6,654 nucleotides of DNA. Origin: Cacconaster sp045617505 (GTDB lineage Bacteria; Bacteroidota; Bacteroidia; Bacteroidales; UBA932). The stretch spans positions 1-6,654 of the forward strand of contig JAZLIS010000060.1 of NCBI GenBank assembly GCA_045617505.1. The letters run 5' to 3'. A program made the translations under genes and the position numbers. Positions 1-6,654 of the stretch are shown here, piece by piece. Below the pieces are notes generated by a model. It did not search any database, was not told the DNA's origin, and worked only from the letters and a program-made list of their open reading frames with translations. The first letter of the stretch is position 1. Each line of letters starts with the position of its first letter.

Positions 1-3000
1 CTTGCGGCAAGCGTAGCCGCTACCGCCGCGCCGAAATCACCCGTAAATGCAAAGAAACTGTACGTCCTCACCTCCCCGAACGGGTTTGCCCTCCGCAATA
101 CCCTCGGAGAACAGGAGGTCGCCCCGCACCGCCTTGTCAAACCCGACAGCAAGGACAGGAACCAATTTTATTCCTTCTTCCAAGACGGAGAAGTATATGT
201 AATCTGGTGCCCCATAAACGGCAAGGCCTTTGACACTGACGGCTCCACCGAGGGAGGCATCCTGCTCGGCAGCTGGAGTTTCGAACCCGGCAACCCCAAC
301 CAGCAGTACATCCTCACCCCTGCCGGAAAGAATGCCGTGACAATCAGCCACAAGACCACCGGCTGCAAGATCCTGATTGAAGGAGAGGACAAGGAAGGAT
401 CATATATAAGGTTCGGCCGCCCGGACGAGACTCCGACAGTGTGGAAACTTGTCCCCGTGAAGGAGCCGATTCCGAAAGAGAGGGGCAGCGAGGACTGGGA
501 GAATGAGACAATCTTCGCAATCAACAAGTTGGAAGGCCACGTCACTATGGTTCCCTACCCTTCTTCAACGGCACTCAAGGCTGACCGCGACTATATGGAA
601 CACCCCTGGGAGACCCCGCAGTCCGAGAATTTCCTCTCCCTTGACGGCGTATGGAAATTCAACTGGGTAAAGCAACCGTCAGAGCGCCCCGTCAACTTCT
701 ACAAGGAATCATACGACGTAAGCGGATGGAATGACATTGAAGTCCCCTCCAACTGGGAGATGAAAGGGTACGGCACCCCTATATATACCAACGTCACCTA
801 CCCGTTCTACTGCAATCCCAGCATAATCCGCCCGGTGTCGGGATATACATCCGAGACGGAGCCGAACCCGGTGGGTTCTTACCGCAGGACCTTCGACCTG
901 CCCGAATCCTGGGACGGCAAGGCCGTCTATCTCCACTTCGACGGAGTCTACAGCGCATTCCACGTCTGGGTGAACGGGAAGAAGGTGGGATACAGCCAGG
1001 GAGCCAACAATGACTCGGAATTTGACATCAGCGGCCTTGTCCGCAAAGGCAGCAACACGGTAGCTGTGGAGGTGATACGGTGGAGTGACGGCAGTTTCAT
1101 CGAAGATCAGGATATGTTCAGACTCTCCGGCATCCACAGGAGTGTCTGGCTGTACGCCGCACCGAAGACCAGCATTCAGGATTTCAGACTATCTTCAAGA
1201 TTTGAAGGGGACAACTTCTCCAAAGCGGAGTTCTGCGTTGACGCAACGGTTCGTAACACCGGAAGCAAGCCCCTCCCCCACACTGTCCATATCGAACTTC
1301 TTGCCCCGGACGGAACCACGATATTCAGCAAGGACGCGGGAACCGTGACGGCAGGCAAAGGCAAATCCGCCGAAGTCTCGTTTGAAGAGACGGTGACGGC
1401 CCCCTTGCTGTGGTCTGCGGAGAAGCCGGCCCTTTACACTGCCATCATCAGCCTCAAGGATGCCGGCGGCAACGAAGTTCAGGCCGCATCGAACCGTTTC
1501 GGCTTCCGCAAGGTGGAAATCCGTGACAAGCGTGTCTTCATCAACGGAAAGCAGATATGGTTCAAGGGGGTGAACCGCCACGAAACTCATCCCGAATTCG
1601 GCAAGGCAGTGCCTGTGTCCACCACAATCCGGGACATACTGCTTATGAAGCGGAACAATGTAAACACAGTCCGCACCTCGCACTATCCTGAGAGCCCGAA
1701 GACATACGCCCTATTCGACCACTATGGTCTTTATGTGATTGACGAGGCCGACGTGGAATGTCACGGCAACCATCGTGTCAGCAGACTGGAGAGTTGGAAA
1801 GGTGCCTACGTGGACCGCGGTGTGAGGATGGTGCAGAGGGACCGCAACCACCCCTGCGTGATTTTCTGGTCACTCGGAAACGAGAGCGGGGCAGGATGCG
1901 CCCTTGTTGCGGAAAGGGATGCCATAAAGGCCCTCGACTCCTCAAGGCCAATACATTATGAAGGTGACAACGGGATAGCCGACGTGGACTCACAGATGTA
2001 CCCCGGCATTGAAAGTATGAAGAAGAAAGACCGTGACGGCAGTTCCAAGCCATATATCCTGTGCGAATACACCCATTCTATGGGCAATGGACCGGGCAGT
2101 CTGGGAGATTACTGGGATGCCATCTACGCTTCTGAAAGGATGATAGGCGGATGCATCTGGGACTGGGTTGACCAGGGGCTCACCCGCTTCGGAGATCCGA
2201 AGGACCATTATCTGTACGGCGGTGACTTCGGTGATAAACCCAACGACGAGGATTTCTGCTGCAACGGAGTCATAACCCCGGACCGCAAGGAGACGGCAAA
2301 ACTCAAGGAGGTCAAGAGGGTTTACCAGTACATCCGCATATTCCCCGGAACTGACCCGCACAGCATAACTGTAAACAACACATACGCTTTCACCAATCTG
2401 TCCGAATTCGATGCCGCCTGGACACTCCTTCGTGACGGCAAAGCGGTCGAAACCGGTTCGTTCGGAGAGATTGAAGCGGCTCCAGGAGAGACCGTCAGCC
2501 TCAACGTCCCCTTCCGGACGGAAATTTCTGACGGAAACGAGTATCTCCTCAATGTGGTTTTCACCCTGAAGAAGAGCACATTATGGGCCGCCAGAGGACA
2601 TATCGCCGCCCAGGAGCAGCTACATCTCAATAAATTCAGGAACGTCCTGAAAGAGTATGTTCCGTCAGGAAGTTCATCTTCGAAAATCGCCGTCAACCCT
2701 GCGACAGGGCTGATGGAAGGGTTGGCTGTCACCTGGTTCCGCGCAGGCAGCAATGACAAGTTCACGGATATGACACCTTACAAGGCTGTTCCCGCCGCCG
2801 AATCCATTGAAGAGACAACAGACGGCAATGTCCGGAAGATTGACGTCAAGGGTCATCTCACGATTGAGGCGAAAGAGCCGGTTGAGATGCCCTACGCCAT
2901 CCATTATGATATCTATTCCGACGGAACGGTGGACATCGAGGCGTCCTTCACGAAGACCTCCCCGATAATCCGCAGAATGGGCCTCAGGCTCGAACTGCCG

Positions 3001-3438
3001 GAAAGCTTCGAGAAAGTGGAATGGTACGGACGAGGCCCTCACGAGAACTACTCCGACCGCAGCCGCGGCGCCGACCTCGGAATCTGGAGCTCAACGGCAA
3101 GCATTATGGGCAGTGAACATTATGTCCGCGCCCAGAGTATGGGCAACCGTGAAGACGCCCGCTGGATCAAGGTCAGCGACGCCTCCGGCAAGGGAGTTTC
3201 CGTCGAAGCGGAAGGACATCTGGCATTCAGTGCACTGCACTACACCGACGAGGCAATCCGTTCGGTGAAGCACGACTTCGAACTGCCGTCAGTCCGTTCC
3301 AAGGCCACCTATCTCTATCTGGATGCAGTGCAGCAGGGGCTTGGAAGCGCAACCTGCGGCCCCGCACCCCTCGAAAAATATATGATACCCGAAAACACTC
3401 CCGTAACCCTGAAAATCAGACTCAAGAATATCAATTGA
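1..3438 (+). CDS. Secreted beta-galactosidase-like GH2 hydrolase with N-terminal beta-trefoil domain (5' end missing)
   Basis: The reading frame is open from base 1 to the TGA at 3436-3438, giving 1145 visible residues; the true start lies left of the window. Codons 1-11 (LAASVAATAAP) look like the end of a Sec signal peptide, so export is likely. Numbered by window codon, the domains are: beta-trefoil about 20-154, with three QxW-like repeats (NQFY, NQQY, PTVW); GH2 sugar-binding jelly roll about 205-388; Ig-like domain about 389-503; TIM barrel about 504-785; a DUF4981-like fourth domain about 790-875; and Bgal_small_N (LacZ domain 5) about 880-1145. By alignment to E. coli LacZ, the acid/base is Glu628 (WSLGNESG) and the nucleophile Glu689 (ILCEYTH). 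Counterparts of LacZ His357 (NRHETHP), His391 (SHYP), His418 (ECHG), His540 (His692), Trp568 (Trp722), Phe601 (Phe752) and Asn604 (Asn755) are present. The LacZ Asp201 position is Gly (YSQGANNDSEFD), and the Trp999 region reads ATCGPAPLEKY. The family hydrolyses terminal beta-linked sugars, usually galactose. The exact substrate is inferred, and the trefoil may bind glycan. It is the first gene seen of a two-gene operon. Confidence 0.93.
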   Translation, partial: LAASVAATAAPKSPVNAKKLYVLTSPNGFALRNTLGEQEVAPHRLVKPDSKDRNQFYSFFQDGEVYVIWCPINGKAFDTDGSTEGGILLGSWSFEPGNPNQQYILTPAGKNAVTISHKTTGCKILIEGEDKEGSYIRFGRPDETPTVWKLVPVKEPIPKERGSEDWENETIFAINKLEGHVTMVPYPSSTALKADRDYMEHPWETPQSENFLSLDGVWKFNWVKQPSERPVNFYKESYDVSGWNDIEVPSNWEMKGYGTPIYTNVTYPFYCNPSIIRPVSGYTSETEPNPVGSYRRTFDLPESWDGKAVYLHFDGVYSAFHVWVNGKKVGYSQGANNDSEFDISGLVRKGSNTVAVEVIRWSDGSFIEDQDMFRLSGIHRSVWLYAAPKTSIQDFRLSSRFEGDNFSKAEFCVDATVRNTGSKPLPHTVHIELLAPDGTTIFSKDAGTVTAGKGKSAEVSFEETVTAPLLWSAEKPALYTAIISLKDAGGNEVQAASNRFGFRKVEIRDKRVFINGKQIWFKGVNRHETHPEFGKAVPVSTTIRDILLMKRNNVNTVRTSHYPESPKTYALFDHYGLYVIDEADVECHGNHRVSRLESWKGAYVDRGVRMVQRDRNHPCVIFWSLGNESGAGCALVAERDAIKALDSSRPIHYEGDNGIADVDSQMYPGIESMKKKDRDGSSKPYILCEYTHSMGNGPGSLGDYWDAIYASERMIGGCIWDWVDQGLTRFGDPKDHYLYGGDFGDKPNDEDFCCNGVITPDRKETAKLKEVKRVYQYIRIFPGTDPHSITVNNTYAFTNLSEFDAAWTLLRDGKAVETGSFGEIEAAPGETVSLNVPFRTEISDGNEYLLNVVFTLKKSTLWAARGHIAAQEQLHLNKFRNVLKEYVPSGSSSSKIAVNPATGLMEGLAVTWFRAGSNDKFTDMTPYKAVPAAESIEETTDGNVRKIDVKGHLTIEAKEPVEMPYAIHYDIYSDGTVDIEASFTKTSPIIRRMGLRLELPESFEKVEWYGRGPHENYSDRSRGADLGIWSSTASIMGSEHYVRAQSMGNREDARWIKVSDASGKGVSVEAEGHLAFSALHYTDEAIRSVKHDFELPSVRSKATYLYLDAVQQGLGSATCGPAPLEKYMIPENTPVTLKIRLKNIN

Positions 3439-3446
3439 ATAACAAT

Positions 3447-6071
3447 ATGAAACGCCTCACATTATTGACACTCCTCATCGCACTGGCATTCGTGCCCTGC
3501 AAAGGCGATGAGCTCCGCAAGGACAAGATGTACCTTCTCGTATCCCCGAACGGATATGCGATTGACAACGGAAATTCCACCAAGGACGAATCGACCTTCA
3601 CCTTGAGAAAAGTGAACAAGAAGAGCCTCGCGCAACGTTTCTGCATACGCGGAGACGAGACGGGGTGGTCAATATGGAGCCCCTACACAGGACAGGCCTT
3701 TGACATACTTGACCCGGGTGAACACGGCTTCCCCCTTTCAAGCTGGATTCACAACAACTGCGACAACCAGCGCTGGGACATAGAATTCGTCGGTGACAAT
3801 CAAGTCAGGATACGCCACAAAACCAGCCGGCACGCGATTCTGCTCGAAACCGAAGACGTTGAAGGAGGAGTGCCCAGACTGGGCCGGGACGGAGAGGAGC
3901 CTATTGTCTGGACTCTTATAGCAGTCAGCGGAAAGATTCCCGCCGAAGTCATAAGAGGGCCATACGACTGGGAAAACGAAAAAATCATAGGAAGAAACAA
4001 ACTACCGGGACACGTCACTATGGTCCCCTATCCCGACGTGGCTTCCCTCAAAGCCGACAGGGAATATTTCGAAAAACCCTGGGAAACCCCGAAATCCGCA
4101 GATTACCTGAGCCTCAACGGGAACTGGAAATTCAACTGGGTGAAGGAGCCGTCCCTCAGGCCGGTCGATTTCTACAAGGAGGATTACAACGTTGACAACT
4201 GGGCCGAGATTCCCGTCCCCTCCTGCTGGGAGCAGTACGGCTATGGCACGCCCATCTACTCCAACGTCATATACCCGTTCAACGGCAAGCCGAGCAGAAT
4301 CATACCCGTTCCCGGCTACACCAGTGAGAAGGAGCCCAATCCCACAGGGTCATACAGGAGGGAATTCACTCTGCCCGAAGGCTGGACCGGCAAGGAAGTG
4401 TTCCTCCATTTCGACGGAGTTTACAGCGCATTCAGCGTCTGGGTGAACGGAAAATATGTCGGATACAGCCAGGGCCCCAACAATGATTCCGAATTCGACG
4501 TCACAAAATTCGTGCGTCCCGGGAAGAACACGGTGGCTGTCCAGGTCGTCAGATGGTCCGACGGCAGTTTCATCGAGGACCAGGATATGTACCGCGTTGC
4601 GGGCATCCACAGGGATGTCTGGATGTATGCTGCACCCAAAACCAGCATAGCCGATTTCAATCTCTCTTCGGATTTCTCCGATAATTTCACGGCCGCCACC
4701 TTCTCCGCAAGGACAACTGTCAGGAACACGGGAGGCCGGAAGTCCGAACATTCCCTGTTCATAGAACTGATCGATCCACACGGAAAAAGAGTGTTCGCAG
4801 GCGAGGCCGGAAAAGTGCAGGTGGGCAAGGACAGGAGCGCCGTCATTGATTTCAGCGCGAAGGTTGAGAATCCCGAACTCTGGTCAGCCGAAACCCCTTC
4901 TCTTTACACTGTGGTGCTCAGTCTGAAAGATGAGACAGGCAAGGAAGTTCAAGCCGTCTCCAACCGATTCGGATTCAGGAAAGTGGAAATGAAGGAGGGC
5001 AGGGTGCTGGTGAACGGCCGGAGAGTATGGTTCAAGGGCGTGAACCGCCACGAAACTCACCCCCTATACAGCAAGGCCATCCCGAACTCCGTCACCATCA
5101 ACGACATAGTGATGATGAAACAGAATAATATCAACGCCATCCGAACCAGTCATTACCCCCAGCGTGCCGCCACATACGCGCTGTACGACTACTACGGAAT
5201 GTATGTGATGGACGAGGCGGACATTGAATGTCACGGCAACAACGGCATCAGCGACATCCCGTCATTCAGGGACGCATACGTTGACCGCGGCGTGAGAATG
5301 GTGCAGCGGGACCGCAACCACCCCTGCGTGGTTTTCTGGTCCCTGGGCAACGAGAGCAGCGGAGGATGCTGCCTGGAAGCGGAACGGGATGCCATCAAGG
5401 CCCTCGACCCGTCACGCCCCATCCACTATGAAGGTGATGACTCGATAGCCGAAATGGACTCCAATATGTACCCTTCGGTCAAGAATATGGAGACCAGGGA
5501 CCGCAACGGCTCTGACAGGCCTTACATTCTGTGCGAATACAGTTTCAAGCAGGGAATCACGGCCACCTGGGACTACATCTACAATTCTGAAAGAATGGTC
5601 GGAGGCTATTTCTGGGAGTGGTGCGACCACGGCCTCTACAAATTTGGCGACACTTCCGGGAAGATTTATCTGGCGGGAGATTTCGGAGAGCAGCCCACCT
5701 GCCTCGGTGCCGGTCAGGACGGACTCGTCAGCGCCGACCGGAAACCGTTGAAATACCTTCCGGAAATCAGGCAATGCTACCAGTCTATCACCGTGGCTCC
5801 GACGGACATTCCCGAAGAGGTAACCGTCACCAACGGCTACTCGTTTATCAACCTCGACTGCTTCAACGTCAAGTGGAAAGCGCTTGACGGAGGAAATGTG
5901 GTCAGTGAAGGGGAACTCTCCCCTCTCGACCTCGAACCGGGCAGAACTGCGACAGTCAATTTTGGCCAGCCCTCTGTCGGAAAAGAGATTGTCCTCGAAT
6001 TCTCACTCAAGGACGATACCACTTGGGCTCCTGCCGGCCACATCGTCGCCTCCTGCCCCGTCAGTCAATAA
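3447..6071 (+). CDS. Secreted GH2 hydrolase paralogue with N-terminal beta-trefoil domain, lacking LacZ domain 5
   Basis: The protein has 874 residues. I chose ATG 3447 because MKRLTLLTLLIALAF forms a good signal peptide at once; an in-frame TTG at 3435 overlaps the upstream stop and would add four polar residues. Cleavage is probably near CKG/DEL. The Cys follows FVP, a poor lipobox, so a lipoprotein is possible but not favoured. Domains: beta-trefoil about 26-158 with QxW-like motifs (AQRF, NQRW, PIVW); GH2 sugar-binding domain about 215-396; Ig-like about 397-508; TIM barrel about 509-776; and a DUF4981-like fourth domain about 780-874. It ends at GHIVASCPVSQ, where the upstream paralogue continues into domain 5. 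Catalytic acid/base Glu636 (LGNESS) and nucleophile Glu697 (ILCEYS) are kept, 61 residues apart as in the neighbour. However, the LacZ His540 position is Phe700, the Phe601 position is Ala, the Asn604 position is Asp758, and the loop after the nucleophile is about five residues shorter. An active hydrolase with altered specificity is the likeliest reading. The gene starts 8 bases after the upstream stop with no clear Shine-Dalgarno, as is common in Bacteroidetes, and is probably translated from the same transcript. Confidence 0.95.
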   Translation: MKRLTLLTLLIALAFVPCKGDELRKDKMYLLVSPNGYAIDNGNSTKDESTFTLRKVNKKSLAQRFCIRGDETGWSIWSPYTGQAFDILDPGEHGFPLSSWIHNNCDNQRWDIEFVGDNQVRIRHKTSRHAILLETEDVEGGVPRLGRDGEEPIVWTLIAVSGKIPAEVIRGPYDWENEKIIGRNKLPGHVTMVPYPDVASLKADREYFEKPWETPKSADYLSLNGNWKFNWVKEPSLRPVDFYKEDYNVDNWAEIPVPSCWEQYGYGTPIYSNVIYPFNGKPSRIIPVPGYTSEKEPNPTGSYRREFTLPEGWTGKEVFLHFDGVYSAFSVWVNGKYVGYSQGPNNDSEFDVTKFVRPGKNTVAVQVVRWSDGSFIEDQDMYRVAGIHRDVWMYAAPKTSIADFNLSSDFSDNFTAATFSARTTVRNTGGRKSEHSLFIELIDPHGKRVFAGEAGKVQVGKDRSAVIDFSAKVENPELWSAETPSLYTVVLSLKDETGKEVQAVSNRFGFRKVEMKEGRVLVNGRRVWFKGVNRHETHPLYSKAIPNSVTINDIVMMKQNNINAIRTSHYPQRAATYALYDYYGMYVMDEADIECHGNNGISDIPSFRDAYVDRGVRMVQRDRNHPCVVFWSLGNESSGGCCLEAERDAIKALDPSRPIHYEGDDSIAEMDSNMYPSVKNMETRDRNGSDRPYILCEYSFKQGITATWDYIYNSERMVGGYFWEWCDHGLYKFGDTSGKIYLAGDFGEQPTCLGAGQDGLVSADRKPLKYLPEIRQCYQSITVAPTDIPEEVTVTNGYSFINLDCFNVKWKALDGGNVVSEGELSPLDLEPGRTATVNFGQPSVGKEIVLEFSLKDDTTWAPAGHIVASCPVSQ

Positions 6072-6074
6072 CCC

Positions 6075-6105
6075 CCGTGCGCAGGCAGGCCTGCTTTGCG
6101 CACGG
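6075..6105 (+). terminator. Strong hairpin after the GH2 operon, probable terminator
   Basis: Nine-base perfect arms (CCGTGCGCA at 6075-6083 and TGCGCACGG at 6097-6105) enclose a second self-complementary core, GCAGGCCTGC, at 6085-6094. The hairpin begins 3 bases after the stop codon of the second hydrolase. No proper U-tract follows on either strand (CGATTTCA on plus), so it may be a weak intrinsic terminator or an mRNA 3'-end stabiliser. It lies between convergent genes and could serve both strands. Confidence 0.6.
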
Positions 6106-6131
6106 CGATTTCAGTTGCCAATTACTTGATT

Positions 6132-6580
6132 TCAATTATCCCCCACTGACATCCCCTCCAGCGGCAGCTCGGGCAATTCGCCACCCTCCAGCTGCATTTT
6201 CTCGAAGTCGCTGCGGAAGAGGCGGTCCTGGATGATGCGGTAGCGCTCGAACTCCGTTTCGGCGTACTCCTTGGCGTATTCGTGCGACACGGTTCCGGCA
6301 TTGTCCAGTAGCGGACGCTCGTCACGTTGCGGGAACCTTCAAGTTGAACTACCGAAATTTTCTCGGTAGTTGCCGTCTCCTGCAACTCGCCTTCTGCAAA
6401 AATATTTTTCAGGTGCACGCCAATATTGTCACTGGAGCAACCGAAGAGCTCTCCCATCGCCGCCTGTGTCGCCCAGATGGTCTCATCCTTATACACCACC
6501 TGCACACCATCCTCCTTGTTCGCTGCCACAAAGGTCAGGAACTCCGCAGTGCTGTTTCGTATTTCGAATTTCTTGGTCAT
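6132..6580 (-). pseudogene. rhuM: RhuM-family gene with a large internal, frame-breaking deletion
   Basis: The start ATG is at 6580-6578. The first 86 codons (6580-6323) resemble the N-terminus of the RhuM virulence-protein family: YKDETIWATQAAMGELFG, then NIGVHLKNIFAEGEL, then VQLEGSRNV, an apparent helix-turn-helix-like region. Immediately after this the ORF becomes an Arg/Ser-rich tail with no family likeness and runs to a TAA at 6124-6122. In another frame, 6323-6132 encodes 63 residues that match the RhuM C-terminus: DERPLLDNAGTVSHEYAKEY, then RIIQDRLFRSDFEKM, ending VGDN at a TGA (6134-6132). Intact family members are about 330-345 residues as I recall, so roughly 180-200 central codons are missing, with the join at about 6323-6326. 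RhuM was named from a Salmonella pathogenicity island, and relatives often sit in accessory or restriction-modification regions; its biochemical role is not well defined. A 152-residue frame-shifted product could still be made and might bind DNA. The gene is convergent with the hydrolases and ends about 60 bases from them. Confidence 0.82.
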
Positions 6581-6584
6581 TATT

Positions 6585-6588
6585 TCCT
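6585..6588 (-). promoter_or_regulatory. Short Shine-Dalgarno for the rhuM remnant
   Basis: On the minus strand, AGGA lies 4 bases before the ATG at 6580. It supports that ATG as the original start and suggests the truncated N-terminal part can still be translated. It is short, and A-rich leaders are common in this phylum, so its weight is modest. Confidence 0.4.
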
Positions 6589-6596
6589 AATTTATT

Positions 6597-6621
6597 TATT
6601 GTCCAGCGTTTGCGGACAATA
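6597..6621. repeat. Near-perfect inverted repeat in the leader of the rhuM remnant
   Basis: Perfect 8-base arms TATTGTCC (6597-6604) and GGACAATA (6614-6621) flank a 9-base centre. Two more GC pairs can form inside if one A (6605) is bulged, leaving a four-base loop. It lies 17-41 bases upstream of the ATG at 6580 and downstream of the -7-like box, so it could be an operator bound by a dimeric regulator or an mRNA hairpin. It has no U-tract after it and is not a convincing terminator. Confidence 0.5.
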
Positions 6622-6636
6622 CCCCTAATTAACTCA

Positions 6637-6644
6637 TAAAGGTA
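6637..6644 (-). promoter_or_regulatory. Possible Bacteroidetes -7 promoter element for the rhuM remnant
   Basis: The minus strand reads TACCTTTA, one base from the Bacteroidetes -7 consensus TAnnTTTG. It lies 56 bases upstream of the ATG. The matching -33 TTG element would fall about 20 bases further on, beyond the window edge, so only half of the promoter can be judged. Confidence 0.35.
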
Positions 6645-6654
6645 CGGCTTTTTT

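Noticed and set aside
337..339. GTG as the start of the first GH2 gene
   Set aside because: The same frame is open back to base 1 and encodes a signal-peptide end and the first two thirds of the beta-trefoil domain, so this GTG is an internal valine.
1195..1683. Long minus-strand reading frames opposite the hydrolases
   Set aside because: They lie wholly within strongly supported GH2 domains, have no family likeness or ribosome binding site, and have the odd composition expected from the complement of GC-rich codons.
3435..3437. TTG as the start of the second GH2 gene
   Set aside because: ATG at 3447 gives a normal signal peptide straight away. The TTG overlaps the upstream stop codon and would only add four polar residues ahead of it.
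3447..3506. Lipoprotein signal on the second hydrolase
   Set aside because: The only candidate Cys is preceded by FVP; Pro at -1 is not accepted in the usual lipobox, so ordinary signal peptidase I cleavage is preferred.
6122..6322. Arg/Ser-rich C-terminal tail of the minus-strand ORF as a genuine domain
   Set aside because: Another frame over the same bases encodes clear RhuM C-terminal sequence with a proper stop, so the tail is a frameshift artefact of the deletion.
6344..6639. Two overlapping plus-strand ORFs near the right edge
   Set aside because: They are antisense to the recognisable rhuM N-terminus and show no start signals or family features.

Overview
This window looks like the chromosome of a Bacteroidales bacterium (Bacteroidetes). 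The main evidence is two secreted, multidomain family 2 glycoside hydrolases (GH2) with no Shine-Dalgarno at the internal junction, a Bacteroidetes-like -7 promoter element (TACCTTTA) at the right edge, and a RhuM-family remnant. Base composition is moderate to slightly GC-rich. The genus cannot be decided from this window.

Positions 1-6071 hold two plus-strand GH2 genes in tandem, only 8 bases apart and almost certainly cotranscribed. Both encode exported enzymes with the same unusual plan: a signal peptide, then an N-terminal beta-trefoil domain (ricin-B-like, with three QxW-type repeats), then the LacZ-type GH2 core. The first gene is cut by the left edge but has the full five-domain LacZ core, including the C-terminal Bgal_small_N domain. 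The second is complete at 874 residues. It stops at the end of the fourth core domain and so lacks domain 5. It also differs at several residues that line the galactose and sodium sites in LacZ, while both catalytic glutamates are kept. The pair therefore reads as an old tandem duplication in which the copies have diverged, probably towards different beta-linked sugars. No SusC/SusD or regulator gene is in view, so membership of a polysaccharide utilisation locus is likely but unproven.

A strong hairpin at 6075-6105 follows the second stop codon and probably ends the operon.

Positions 6132-6580, on the minus strand and convergent with the hydrolases, hold a broken rhuM-like gene. Its first 86 codons and last 63 codons are recognisable, but the middle (roughly 180-200 codons by comparison with the family) is gone and the two parts are in different frames. 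Upstream of its start are a short Shine-Dalgarno, a near-perfect inverted repeat and a -7-like element, so an N-terminal fragment could still be expressed.

I see no mobile element, CRISPR array or RNA gene. The most interesting points are the beta-trefoil/GH2 fusion, the domain-5-less paralogue with a remodelled active site, and the internally deleted RhuM gene.
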